This document shows positions 16,357 to 31,100 of a stretch of DNA of 64,000 nt, one piece after another. The position numbers and the translations under genes were made by a program. How positions within the stretch are numbered: position 1 is the stretch's first letter; each line of letters starts with the position of its first letter. The notes under the pieces were generated by a model. That model had not been told where the DNA came from and searched no databases. It saw only the letters and a list, made by a program, of their open reading frames with translations. Origin of the DNA: Antedon mediterranea (lineage: Eukaryota; Echinodermata; Crinoidea; Comatulida; Antedonidae); contig NC_092672.1 in the NCBI RefSeq assembly GCF_964355755.1, forward strand, positions 14,070,501 to 14,134,500. Direction: 5' to 3'.

Positions 16357-17850
16357 GATGTTTACAGTAATGTGCTTGTGTATAAAGCAACGATGCTACT
16401 CTTATTATCAATATTTTGATTTACGAGAGTCCAATAAACATAAGGTACCCTATAAAGATGCGGCTTTTATACATTTTTGTTTACCATGAGTAATGATATA
16501 CTTTTGTTGCATTACATTTTTTTCCTTTAAATTGTAGGTTTAAAAGGGAATGATTTTGTTCATGTACCCTGAAGGATTTAATGTAATAAGTTTCCCACCT
16601 TATAAGATATAAAACTTTGACCAAAATTGTTGAGGTGGAATAAAACATACTCTGTTGAATAGGGAGCTTTGTATTATGGACATTGTAACCATTGATTATG
16701 CATTTTCTCATGAGGTGTCTAATACAATACATATTAAAGTACTGTTGGTGTCCATTGTCTTTAATCATCAGTGTAAATTGATTGTAACCAAATTTCCTAG
16801 TCAATTGATACGAACACGTCTTCATGCGAAACCGTTTATTATAGCAGTTTAACAAAATAAAATCTCCTTTTCTTTGTGGCTTTAAAACAAGAAGAAAAAG
16901 AAATTTTGTTAGTCATCAATGCATTCTTATACACAAACGCATGAAATTCCCTTCTCATTTTATGTGTCTTTCATCGAAGATAAATTTGAAAATGACATGT
17001 GTGATTATCATATGAAACATCATTCCACATCAATAATTATAATCAAAGTTTAATTGAGGAAATTGATTTGAGGCTATGTTTGTAGCTATTCAATTCATGG
17101 ACGCCATATAAATGTACTGTAATAATATGTAATGATGGTTACATGTAATTGTTTACAGTTATTATAGTTGAGTGGTGGGTAGTAAATGTACAGATTTCAA
17201 TCCAAATATCTTAGCATAAACCTTAAAATAATTGATTCCCTGAACATATACATTTTGTTGAATATATGCGACAGAAACAATATGGCCTTTGACGAAAACA
17301 ATATAGTTCATCACCATTACTAATGCTGATAACTCTTTATTGTCCATACTGTAAGAAGATGGAAATACATTTAAAAGCTGGTGATTCAATATCTATTTAG
17401 CAGGTATAAGCAATTAGCCTAGAATTGTTGATAACAGTTTAGTTCTCAAAAATCCTCAACTAATTCTAGAGTTGGTGAGTTATCTTGGAACAACGAGATT
17501 TGACGATGCATGTTGCGATTCTTCCATTTTAGTTATATTGACAGTAAAACAAACCTGCCCTATTTAAGTTTGAAAAGAAGAGTCAAATTTAATCGTATAA
17601 TAGTAAAATTTATCTAATTATTATAAAACATTTATTTAAATATTCTGCTACAATAAACATTTTTAAATTAAGTAACTTTGTAAACATAATTTGATACATA
17701 AGATTTATTTATTTTATTGTTAGATTTATTTGTAAAATACATGCTTACAATATGAATGCAAATACTTTTTTAAATGGAGTTTGTAAAACAACCTTGTTCA
17801 GTTGTGGTAAGGCACTTTAGTTTTATTTGGCTTTTGTTAATAAAATGATG
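16357..17850 (+). other. cdc42: Probable 3' UTR of cdc42
   Basis: AATAAA occurs at 16433-16438, 80 nt past the stop, and AATAAA words recur near 16854, 17651 and 17838, so alternative polyadenylation is possible. The exact end is unknown. Longer open frames on both strands here have no protein-like features. Confidence 0.45.
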
Positions 17851-18619
17851 TTTGTTTTTTTTTATGAAGAAAAGTGAAGTAGTAAGCGAGTTATTAAGCC
17901 AACTTGCTTTTGTTTTTATGCATTTCTTCTAAGGTAGTAGGTTGCATTGACAGGTCTGTTATGTTATACATTTATTTACATAGAGTATTAATATTTAACC
18001 TTTTTTCAGATTATAAATCATTTAAACATGATATAATATAATACTTACAATTAGACCTAGATCTCATACTCTATTGTAGTCCGTAATAAATTTGCTTCGT
18101 TATGAGACTGCATTATTATATAGCATTGTTTTTCTTTCTGTCCTTGTACTACACTTTCATTTAAGCATTATAGAAAGTAAAACATAGAGTTAGAGCATGT
18201 CATTAAAATGTTATAATAATTGCTATTACTTGTATAAACTAAAAGATATCACACCAAAACTATATCCTATAGGCTTTTCTGAAGGTAAGTTAACAATTTC
18301 CTTTTTGCCGACATATATATAAGCCAAAGATCTATAATGTATTGATATACAAAGGGTGATTGAAGAAGGGCATTCATTTAAATTGTGCGGCTTAACTTTC
18401 TTGTATGTTTACTGGTCGGCAAGTGTTATATCTCCGTTAACAAGAAATTGAAGTGACAATGATGCCAACATATTCCAGAGAAGCAAACAAAAAATTGAAT
18501 AGATTAATAAAAGGGATGAGAGAGTGGAATAGACGTGGTCCCCTTACTCATCCTGAATTCATATATAAGTTTCATATTTTAAAAATTTGAACAATGTCTA
18601 AATTGCATGTTATAACACG

Positions 18620-19250
18620 CCCTAAGTAGATTGTAATTATTATGATTAGAGGATTGTGGGTCACATGATATTAAATAAATGTTCTACCACACTCTATTAA
18701 TGATGTCATCGAAGGAGTGCAATGTCTTTATATTTGACAAGTACTGCAATTTCGTTTTCTCATACCTTTGTGCTACACTTGACAAACCAGTAGGCTAGGC
18801 TGTTGAGTGATTGCTTTTATCAACCTGTAGTTTGCGAATTCTTCTCCACGTCCAAAATTGAAGCACTGCCTTTCGTCCAATGGTTTAGTCTTTTGTAAAA
18901 AGTTATAAAGGAGGGTTTTTAGAGGGACGTTTATTCAAGGAATGTGTTTTTTTGCGTAATATGGTAACGTGAATAATCAAATAAATTCTCCCTAAATATT
19001 AAAAATCAAGATCAACATACTTGTTCAATTGGAAGTCAATGAATTTTACTACAAATAGAAATGTAGTTTTGTATTATGCATGTGGCGGGCGTTTATTTGA
19101 GGGGAGTTGTTTATTCCAAACGATAGGCGTTTATTCGAGTAAATACGGTAATTAATGTTTTACATTTGTGCAATGGAACAAATAATTTCATTCAGTGAAA
19201 GAAAAAAATTTATATTTCACATGAAATTATTTGTACTATTGCACTCATAA
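18620..19250. repeat. Dispersed repeat with hairpin end, copy 1
   Basis: Shares ordered blocks with 35810-36195: GAGGATTGT, AATAAATGTTC, GTACTGCAATTTC, GTCCAAAATTG, GCACTGCCTTT and a 3' hairpin. In the hairpin, GGAACAAATAATTTCATTCA is followed by its rough inverse ending AAATTATTTGTACTATTGCA. The divergence suggests an old MITE or SINE-like family. This copy also holds unrelated DNA (about 18900-19140) that the second copy lacks. Confidence 0.6.
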
Positions 19251-19639
19251 ACATAAATACTGTAGTTTATTACTACCTACATATTATACAAATTCTTCAC
19301 AGTTTTATGTAATTTTACAAAAATTCAAATTTCTAGTTTTATTTTTGCATGTATTTATTTATTGCCCATCATTGAGCAACAAATTAATACATGCAAAAAT
19401 GCAACAGTTAGGCCTAATAAAATGGCTATAATGTAGTAATGTTGATGTCCAGCAGTGTTGTGTTACAGCTTAATTTATATGACGCGTTTATCACTCAAGT
19501 TAACGCGATTTTTTACTGATCAGCAGTCCAAGAAAAGGAGGAAGTACATACAGCAGCAGCAGTGCTGTCTGGACACTTTTTGTTTGGAGGAAGGAGGATC
19601 AGTTTGTAAATGTTTGTTGACAGAAACAATAAACCTAAA

Positions 19640-19719
19640 ATAGTAACAATAGATAGAAGTTGTATCGTTGAATTACCGTGTTGAATTTAGGGGTTGTCTA
19701 TTGCTGTTACCCACAAGAA
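19640..19719 (+). promoter_or_regulatory. 5' UTR / promoter-proximal region of the SHP-2 gene
   Basis: Directly precedes the MASRR start codon. There is no in-frame ATG close upstream and no strong TATA box. The transcription start is not resolved. Confidence 0.4.
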
Positions 19720-22700
19720 ATGGCGTCCAGAAGGTAAATAAATTGCTTATTTCTACCGCGCGCTCCGCTCCTATCTCCTAACTACCTAGGCTAGCTAGGG
19801 CCTAGCTAGGCCTAGCCTCCTACTACCTAACTAGGCTAGGCCTATCTTCACCTAGCTAGGCTACTACTAACTCTAGGCTAGGGGTCCTTCCTAGACTTAC
19901 TTACCTAGGCCTAGGCTCTAACCCTAGGCTTAGTTACATCTAGCCTCTAGTGGGGACTCCTAGTATTACTTTTAGTATTAGTGTGCTGCCTGCTGGGTGG
20001 GGGTTGCTGGATTTAATAATACAAACTAGCCTAGGCCTAGAGGTAGGCCTAATAACTGTCTGTTGCCCCCCTCTCTGCCTACAGTACCACTGACTATCTA
20101 CTAACTAGCTAGGCTATTTACTACTCAGTAGACTAAATAATAGCCTAGCCTAGGTTTACTTTTTTAAGCAGTATAAAAATGTTGTGTGTCATACTCATAC
20201 CTTATGTTATGAATACCATGATTGTCAATCAAAAATATGACTTTGCTTTAGGTGACCATGACGCACCCATGTTAATGTAATGTGACCATGTTGTTTATGA
20301 TATGGGGGGTGGTAAATTGACGAAAATTAACCTGTACCGTGACCATTGTTCATTGATTCATCTAGATTACCCCTGAGTCAATAATTATTTGTAAATGACG
20401 CACCTCTTCTAGGGGTCATATAGTGGGTCATACTAATCTATTGACAAAGTACAAAGTATTCCTGAAAACCTTTTTGTTAGCTTCTAAGTTCAAAGGTTTC
20501 CCTCACGTTTTTATATTTAGAACATGCATTTTCATAAAAAAATTAGTTTTAACCTTACCAAAAAACACTCAGCATTCATGAACAGAAATGTGATATTGAA
20601 CAATTTGAAACTATTACTTTCAATCTGAATCAAACTATACTTTACAATCAGTCCATTGATTTTGACCAGGAATGCTTGCATAATAATTTCTTACAAAGCA
20701 GATCCCATTTTTATTGAACACAAATGTGTGTTCCTTACTGTACCAATGATATATGATAAAGAATTTGGTCTTTGAGATTCTAGGAACATTTACATGGTCA
20801 ACACTGAAGACCACAAGAAGTTTATGGAATTACACTAAAATGATGTTCATTCTGTCTCACAATCATCAATGTGATTCAGAGTTTACTTACGAATGTAAAG
20901 AAGTACATTAGTATAACTAACCATTTATTATACTAAACTGTACTGCTAGAAATATTCAAAAGTGTGTTACATTGATTTGTTTTTATTAATTCTTTTATTC
21001 AGCTAAAAACCTGAAATAAATGCAAATTTATTACAGATGTATTGTTGTCCCCCAAAAACATGAAAAATGAAGATTAATAAAATAAAGACTTTGAATAGGC
21101 CATTTCACAGTTTTAATAAAGTTAATCACTTCCATAGAAATAAAAAACTTTAAAATTATATTGCTTTCACTTTATAAATACACAAAATAAATGTTTAAAT
21201 TCAACCAAAAACCTATTGACTTCCAGTCAATAGACTATTTTTAAATTACAATTTTTACAGTAAATAATGTTTTTTTCGATCCAATTTTAGTAGTGAATAA
21301 CTACTGTATTATGTCGGGGACAACTTGTCTTTAATATTCAAAAACAAATGTTTGTTCTTTAAAATAAGATGTAAATCCAAATAAGCATTAAAGTTTCTTT
21401 TAAATAAATGTGGTTTTTTTTTCAATTTTCTATTGTTTTCAATAAAATGTACCCTAATAATACTTGTAATTGGTCATTTACTGTATTGGTGAGAGTTTAT
21501 GTAAGACATAGAGATGCAAAAGGTAAGCCTTATGCAATTGGTGAGAGTTTATGTAAGACATAGAGATGCAAAAGGTAAGCCTTATGCAATTGGTGAGAGT
21601 TTATGTAAGACATAGAGATGCAAAAGGTAAGCCTTATGCAATTGGTGAGAGTTTATGTAAGACATAGAGATGCAAAAGGTAAGCCTTATGCAATTGGTGA
21701 GAGTTTATGTAAGACATAGAGATGCAAAAGGTAAGCCTTATGCAATTGGTGAGAGTTTATGTAAGACATAGAGATGCAAAAGGTAAGCCTTATGCAATTG
21801 GTGAGAGTTTATGTAAGACATAGAGATGCAAAAGGTAAGCCTTATGCAATTGGTGAGAGTTTATGTAAGACATAGAGATGCAAAAGGTAAGCCTTATGCA
21901 ATTGGTGAGAGTTTATGTAAGACATAGAGATGCAAAAGGTAAGCCTTATGCAATTGGTGAGAGTTTATGTAAGACATAGAGATGCAAAAGGTAAGCTTTA
22001 TGCAATCAGTATACTTTAGTTGCAATAGTTGCAATGATTCAACTAAATGTATGTTAAGTGACCTGATTTTTGAGTCATCAAAATGAGTCAACGTCTTTCT
22101 GTTTCATACTATAGTTTTGATTTTTTTAATATTAATTTACACAAAAAAAATCACAAAGAAATTATAGATTTTGAAGAAGATTTGTTTACTTTCAAAGTAT
22201 GTAATAAATAAAAACATGCAGGCTCTTTTTTTTTCAATACAACATGTATAGTAGTGAATTCATCTTTTGTTAATGAGGAAGTAAAGTGTTAATTTTATAT
22301 TTCATTTCTGTATTATTGTTTGTACAGTACGAACATTATATAAGTTAGTAAGTATTTTTACAATTGATTCACTTTTGTACATTTTGTTGGATATAATTCA
22401 AGAGGCCCTTGCTGTTAGTGTTAGGTTTATGTGTACTATATTATTAATAATGTTTAATAATCAACATTAATTTTTCAGTAATCAGTACTGTATGCACTCT
22501 GTTAATGTAAATATTTGATGTAATTTCCTGGTATTAAGTAAAAAAACTCAATGCATGACATGATGAGATGTCCATAATGAACATTTCAAGACAAGATAAA
22601 ACAACATACAGTAGAAGTGTCGAAATGCAACCAACAATAAAGGACTTGCTAATAACTATACCAGTAAATCAAAATGCAACCAACAATAAAGGACTTGCTA

Positions 22701-25138
22701 ATAACTATACCAGTAAATCAAAATGCAACCAACAATAAAGGACTTGCTAATAACTATACCAGTAAATCAAAATGCAACCAACAATAAAGGACTTGCTAAT
22801 AACTACACCAGTAAATCGGAGATTGACACAAATATGTTGAGAAGATAGACCAGCAGCGGTTCCCTTGGCAGTTTATACTTTCACTTTTTGCAAAGTTATG
22901 CGATAATAAATGCAAACAGGGTATAGACCAATAGACCAATCTCTAAGATTTAAAGACACTGTGAACAGTACAAGTACTGTACTACAATCTGATAAATGCA
23001 TTTGTCTTAGTAAGACTATTATTACTGACAGTATTTAACAATGTCGTGCTTAAATGTATTACATTACAAGTTTAATTATATGTTAAAAGTTTATCATCTA
23101 ATAGTTGCTAGTAGCACTGGTGTACAAGTAGGCTTGGCTGAATCAGGAAGTACCATCAGTTATTAAGGATGTCTCATGATCAGTTGTTTGGCAATTTATA
23201 CACAAGGAATAAGGAAGTTAAAAACTAAACAAGAAATATTTCTTACAAAAAACGCCGCGTAATTTTTTGACTGGACAGTTGTAAGAACAGTCTTCATTAA
23301 TCTAATATAATAGGTCGGCCAATCAAAACGCAAGTGAACAATTGGGACTTTACTAATTGTGATTTATGTCATTGGCCTGTCAGCACAGTCGTTTCTTTCT
23401 AGAATTAAACGCACAAACTTGTATTGGGAATAATGTATGTGGTTATTACTATCGCATTTAGGTATTGATAATAATAATAATATGGCTTTTGAATATATAA
23501 TTACTGTCTGTAGAATAACATTTATACATTTTTGGTTCGCGATGAAAAGTTATATGAATGGATTTGTAATAGGTATTTATAATAATAGTATATGGGTTGT
23601 ATTATTGCTAAGCTATCACCAAATCGCGTTATAACATTATTTCTCAGGGTTTTTTGCACCATTGATCAATACCAAACGCGTATCGGTATTATAGTTTTTA
23701 ATGAATCATTACATTAATAAAAATATCCAATTAAATCAATCGCGTCAGTCCAATTCCGACTTATGTTTCGATCACATAGTTCTCTGTCTACACTGTCCCA
23801 ACTAGTTTAACAAAAAAAGTGTGATGTGCCCAAATATGGTAGTGATATGCCCGAATATCGTAGTGATATGACATCGTCATGTCTATATAATATGGGCACA
23901 TCATATTTAGTTTGATAGTATAGACAGAGCTTAAGGATTATATTAAAAAAATATTTTTATTTATTTGTTTATAAGCCCAATTTTCCAGTCTTAATTTTAC
24001 ATTTTGAAAAAAAGTATTTATTTGTTTATAAGCCCAATTTTCCAGTCTTAATTTTACATTTTGAAAAAAAATTATTTTATTTGTTGATAAGCCCAATTGT
24101 GCAGTCTTATTTTACATTTTGAACGAAAGTATTTATTTGTTGATAAGCCCAATTTTGCATTCTTATTTTACATTTTAAATGAAAGTATTTATTTGTTGAT
24201 AAGCCGAATTTTCCAGTTTAATAATAATGACCCCTTCCACAGTGCTTATACCATATACATTTTACATGATATTGACCGTGGGTTCTTTACGCCTCTGATG
24301 CATTTGTTTTTATTGTACCTTTTTAATAAATTATTATATGTTTAGGCCTAATCACACCCAATTTAATGAAACGGTCAGATTCCGATTTCAATTGAACGAA
24401 AGTAGTACTGTATTTATTATTCATTGATAAGCCAAGGGTCCCATGGCGTTAGCTGATATCTTGAGCATTTGACTCTTGTATGAACCTGTAACACAAATCA
24501 TTCTTCAAAATCTAAAGAAAGAACCTCACACGTCTTTTTTGTGAGTGATACACTATGGATATGCCCACGGAAATAATATGTGGACATTGCAAACAATCAT
24601 AGGCCTACAGTAACAAACATAGAATGGCTAATAAGCATAACATTCAGACTTGCTTGTTTTCTAGTGGATTTTTATTTACTTTAGCATGTAGAATAAAACT
24701 ATTAACAGTGGCTATATTAATAATTATACTGATTATCCTTGATGTTACCGCGTCTAATAATAAAATATTTTGTTGTTGATAAGCCCAATTTTTCAGCCTT
24801 GATTTTACATTTTGAACGAAAGTATTTATTTGTTGATAAGCCCAATTTTGCAGTCTTAATAATGACCCTTCCACAGTGCATTTTACATGATATTGACCGA
24901 GGGTTTTTACGCCTCTATAGCCACTGATCAATACCATAATTAATGTACTTTTTTAAATGAATATTGAAATGTTTCAACATACCCAATTAAAAAAAACGGT
25001 CCGTTTTCGAGTTCAATCTTTTGATTAGAGAGGTTGGAGTTTCATTTTGAACGAAAGTATTTATTTGATTGATAAGCCAAATTTCTAGTCCTAATGATTT
25101 GAGATTCAACGGGTTTTGCTTTCAATTGTATAATAATA

Positions 25139-25177
<39 letters not shown>

Positions 25178-28100
25178 GTATAATTATGAATTCACCAACA
25201 CTTTCAGGCCCGGGCCCGAGTTTGTGTAGACCAGACTTCCATGCACAGCCACATGTTAAGGAATATGAATCTCTTTATGATTTTAATATGGTTCGAAATG
25301 ATATTACACAACAACAATTAGACAGCAACTGTGCAAGAGTCCAACTAATAAAATCGGAATGATCAATTAATTGAACATTTACAGCATAAGGCCCATACAC
25401 TAGGACAATAACGATCGACGATAAATAGACAAATGTGCATTTTTAATACATAAACCAAAAGAAATATAAACAATTCCTTTGATGAAAATTATATTTTCAC
25501 ACGTCCAATCAAATGACGTCATGATTAGTAAGACCAATAATTTCGTGACAATACAGCGATTTTATTGTTTTTATTTATCATGACGTCATTTGATTGGAAT
25601 TTGAAAAACATTATTTTTATCAAAGACAGCATAAATGATTATCCTATAGGTCTAGAACGAAAACCTTTCTAATTTCTTTTGGTTTATGTAAAAAAATGCA
25701 TGCTTATATATTATCGTCCGTCGTTATCGTCATAGTGTTATTGGGCCTTTATACAAAAAAAAAATAAATTGATTACGAAGTTACATGCCATTTTCACCTA
25801 TCACCAAAAAACTAACCTTTTCAACACTAATTAATTGTTACGAAGCCAATTTATATTATATATTTCAATAAAACTGAACTTTACGGTAAATGAAGAGTAA
25901 GTATCAGTTAATATGAATAATATAACTAGTAGGTCTATGAACTTGCGTCCAGACACAGAACTGTAACATTACTATCATAAATGTTGAAACCACTTATAAA
26001 ACCTTTTTTTAAAGAAAATATAATTGTGCTAGGAGAAGGCTAATAAACAAATAGATAATGTAGGCCTACAAACCTTTTTCTGGATTAATTAATGGAGCAG
26101 GCGTTCCTAATAATCTGCTGCTGCTACCTAGACTGATTGTTCACCTTCTGACGATAATTGATTGGACCTACCCCCCCCCCCCCCCCCCACGGCATCTGAT
26201 AACCAAAAAAAAATTTACCAGGACTGTTTCAATGATTTAATATCTGACGGCGTATTATTATAACATTGGCCTAGATTGACAGTCATAAAAAAGAAAGTCA
26301 TTGTAAATACTTCCCTTTATGTTGACAGAGCCAAAATAAAGTTTTGACCATTATCGAATGATTATTTGACAGTGACTTATTATAATACCGGCCTGGTTGA
26401 CAGCAAAAACGAAGTTATTATTTATTAAACAAGATTTTACAGATTTCCGTCTACATCTCAATAATACTGTATTATCAGCAAAGGCTTTCATATAGACTCT
26501 CTTCTCCCAGACGTTTTTTGGGTCCAGCAGCTACCTATAAATTATAGTCGAGTTTCCAAATTCACAAAACTGTCAGCCTTAGATACTAAAGCTACCGCTA
26601 TGAAACAGCTTATTAATTAATGTGTCCTCCTGGGACATAGCTGGCTAGAGCCGCGGCGCGAAAAAGAGTTAGAAGATCTAGGGAAACTTAGGCCTGTAGT
26701 AGTGCGAGTTGACATGCCACTTGATTACCATACACAGTACATTGTGTCACAAGTTACTGTGTGAACATTATGTTCAATAAAACCTTTCCTTGTTTATTTC
26801 AATTGGTATCATTTGTTAATGTTAATAATTGTATACAGATTTAATGTGTTTTGTTGGACAATTTGGAATCATAAATTTAAATGTTTGAGCATTGTTTGCA
26901 TTGTGAGATGCAAAGTGTATATTCTTTAAGTAAATAAAAGACCTATATTAGAACATTAGTTCCCACAGTGCAAAATAAGCCAGAATGTCAATGTTTAGAT
27001 ATTGATAATGATTGTACTTTTGCAATGGCCTACACATTTATTTGACATAAATAATTTTAAAACACGGTTTAGACTTTGTTTCTGGTTGATTAAAGTTAAA
27101 CAAATTTTGTTTTTAGGTGGTTTCACCCAAACATTTCTGGATTAGATGCGGAGCAACTTTTGTTACAACGAGGTTTTGATCGTAGTTTTTTATGTCGTCC
27201 AAGCAAAAGCAACCCCGGTGATTTCACATTATCTGTCAGGTATGTGCCAAATGTAACAATAATTCAATCAATGTGATAATTTTCTTTTATTGATTATGAA
27301 AGTGTCAGATTAATATTTCTTTCCATTATTCATTGGATGATTGTTTTATTTCAAAATTTAAAAAATGTATTGACAAACATGTAGCCACTAAATGTTATAT
27401 TATTACTTTAAATAGTGTAAGAAAGTGGTAATGATAATTGTAACCATTTAAAAAAAAATTATTCAAAATGTGTCTGTGATATTTGTATTTTCGTTTGTTT
27501 GGATAACAGGATAATAGCAGGATAATGTCAAAACTAAAAGACGGATCTTTACCACATTTAAACCACATACTGTAGATATATATGTGGTCTCACGGACCAG
27601 GATCCCAATTATGAACCACTTTTAGGCCCTCAGATGAAGGCCAACTTTTTGTGGTTACCAACTGAAAACTACATAACTTTTATATAACATTAACAATTAA
27701 ACATAATATCATTATGTTTGGCCAACACTTTAGTTCGGTATTTTAAATAGAAATTCAAAAACATGTTTAATTTTGGAAGTCAACACCTGGCGGAGATATG
27801 TGATCGTTGCTTTAATGTTTTTGTTCTATATAACTGTTTAGTTATATAAGTCCAGTTGACTAGGTCTATTCCTTGCAAAATGTTAATGTAACTTAAATAT
27901 ATCTTTGATATAAAAAGGAGGAATGATGAAATTACTCATATAAAAATACAGAGCACAGGTGACTACTATGATCTTTACGGAGGTGAAAAGTTTGCTACTC
28001 TAGCTGAGTTGGTACAGCATTATACAGAAGGACACAATCAACTTAGAGAACGTAATGGGCTTGTTATAGAATTAAAATTTCCACTTAATTCAGCTGATCC

Positions 28101-31100
28101 AACAACTGAAAGGTATGTAAAAAAATAAGTAATTTGTTTTGGTGAATTAGTATGTTATATATTATACAAATAATACATCTTTTATTAATTGCTTTTATTA
28201 TTCATTGATGTCGTTTAAGACTAATCAGAGCTGAATCAATGCCTGTTTGGAATTACTGCACAGTCTTCCTTAAACAAGCTTTGTACCAGTTTTGAATCGG
28301 TACCCTGTCAATACTTTGTGTGTCATTACCACAGTCTTCCTTAAACAAGCTTTGTACCAGTTTTGAATCGGTACCCTGTCAATACTTTGTGTGTCATTAC
28401 CACAGTCTTCCTTAAACGAGCCTTGTACCAGTTTTGAATCGGTACCCTGTCAATACTTTGTGTGTCATTACAACAGTCTTCCTTAAACAAGCCTTGTACC
28501 AGTTTTGAATCGGTACCCTGTCAATACTTTGTGTGTCATTTTAAGATAATTACTACTGTACAAACCCTAATGTGGTTTGTGGCAATTTTGCTTCTATTCT
28601 TGTTATAAACAGTGCACAAAGGTTTGCTGATTAATATTTAACAGAGGCAGTTCAAGTCAACTCTAGTGGTCTGGCATTGTAACAGTGAACCCTCCAAACA
28701 CTTCCACATATTTTATTTTATTAACCATAAATAGGACTTTCTGACATAAGAAAAGTGTTTTAAAATTTTATTTTTAATACTATTTTACACTGAAAATAAA
28801 ATAAATTAAAATAAGTTCTTATAATGTATACCTTTTCCTGGCCAGCATTATCTTTGGGGTGCCCAGTCTTGGTTGTTGTCTCTGAGCACCCGGTCGTCTG
28901 TGGCAAGGCAAATGTGTATCCTGCTCCTTTGTTTGGTCACCTAGGTAGGGGTCCGGGACCGCGACAGAACGACAACGGATGGGGACCCTCCAAAGAAATT
29001 GCATTTTATTTTGTCAGGAATTTGTATGATTTATTTCTTTTTTATTTTTAAATGCGCCTTGAGCACTCTGGAGTGGTATGTGCGCTATAAAAATCTTAAT
29101 TATTATTATTATTATTATATAATTAAAATTTGCAGCATTGTGATTACAATTTTTGCAAGTGACAGTTGACACATACAGTAACAATCCCTAACATAACAAG
29201 CAACACCGCTGTTCTATATGATATCTGCTGATGATACTCTTAGTATAATTGTATGTGAGGGCTAACTAATTTCAACTTTCAGTTCATTAATAAAGTGTAA
29301 ATAATTCTTTTAATCAAACCAATTACGAGAGATTAATTACAAACCAGATGAACATTTACAATCATTTCAGTTCATTATGTTTTTCCAAAGAACTTATAAC
29401 ACAAGAATCTCCTGTTCTTCAATTTGCATTCAAAACACAGTATCGGAAGTACAGGGTTAAAAGGTCAAACGGGGCGATGCCATTTCACAGCATGGAGCAG
29501 CGCCCCCTCCAAACTAGGAAGTCAATTACTCTACCCCTCTAGAGTATTAGCAGATCCCCTCTATGATTTTGACTTTCTAATTTGATGCGGGCGCCCTACT
29601 CCATGGCTCACAATGCCTTTCGAAATTGTTACGCGCTTCGGACGAACAGGAGATTCTTGTGTTATAAGTTCTTTGGTTTTTCCTAAAAGATAGTTTGTTA
29701 GAAGATTTAGATCTATTTGCAACTGTACTACTTTATATGTATTTACTTTTTGTTAAGCATTGACTCATCTAGATTTCATACATTTCGGTAAGAAGTATAA
29801 AGGAAATTGTGCTTGCTATGTTTTTTAATTTAAGCATAGAGAAATAAGTTATACTGTAATAAGTAAATTCCATGATAAGAGTTAATTAAGACCATAAACA
29901 GATGACATTTTTCACAATTCTCTTTTTTTAATTATTAGGTGGTTTCATGGACATATAACTGGAAAAGAAGCTGAAAGATGTTTGACAGAAAAGGGAAGGA
30001 ATGGAAGCTATCTAGTGCGGGAAAGCCACAGCAATCCAGGGGATTTTGTGTTGTCAGTTAGAACAGATGACAAGGTTACGCATGTTATGATCAGATCAAA
30101 GGTAACGATTTCTTTTTAATATTGGTATTGATTCACAAGAATGTTGCTAAATATGAATTAAGATACTTTATACTGTTAATTGTGCAGCACATGTAAATGT
30201 AGTGATATCAATATTAATGTGATGCCGCTGAGCTATAACAGTGATAAGAAAGGTGCGTTTATTCCTCATTATTAATCATTCCTTTATAAGTTTTTAATTG
30301 CTTCCATCTGAATTTAGCGGGCATCGGATGCTGGAGTTGATCGGGCAAGTTTGAACTAATCCTTTGGGACGATTTCACATATATTTGATTGAAATGATTT
30401 ATATGCTACTTTATATACGAATTTCAATCTATTTTGTCTCACTGAAAAAATGGTCATGTGTACAAGGAAGACTCCATTGTATTAATTACATTACAAAAGA
30501 ATTGTTGACAGAATAGCATTGTAGTCAAAATAAGGTTCTCTTTTGCATGGACTTTAATCCTAGTATTGATTTGGCAGGATGGTCGCTATGATGTTGGTGG
30601 AGGAGAGCAATTTGATACATTGGCTGATCTTGTTGAGCATTATAGGAAGAATCCAATGGTAGAGACATCAGGTTTGGTTGTCCACTTAAAGCAGGTAAGC
30701 CAGCAATAGAGTGATATCAAGCATTGTTGAAAGATTCTAGCTGATGTAAGCGGTTGTAGATTTGGAAAATTGCCAGAAGGCTTATTATTTCTACTAAGTA
30801 ATTAACTAATGATTTATTTTATATTGTATGACCCATGTTGTAAGTGGTATTGTTTTCCAGCCATTCAATGCAACACGTATATCTGCAGCTGGCATTAAAG
30901 ATCGAGTGGATGTCTTAGAACGTGAAATGAGATCAGCAAAAGAAGAAAATGCAAAGGCTGGATTTGAAGAAGAGTTTGAGGTTAAACTTTACTATTGATT
31001 ATTATAATGCATGTTCAGCTTTTTGTAAACATTGTATGCGCTGTCTATAAATGTTCTACTCCGCGTTCAAAATTGAAGAACTGCCTTTTTTAATACTTTT

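Noticed and set aside
16481-16855. 124-codon minus-strand frame behind cdc42
   Set aside because: Lies in the probable cdc42 3' UTR; composition is that of AT-rich non-coding DNA.
21485-22818. Tandem arrays resembling a CRISPR array
   Set aside because: The units are head-to-tail with no unique spacers, and the setting is an animal intron.
25885-25910. ATGAAGAGTAAGT as SHP-2 first exon
   Set aside because: The phase does not fit exon 2; the MASRR exon at 19720 fits in phase and sequence.
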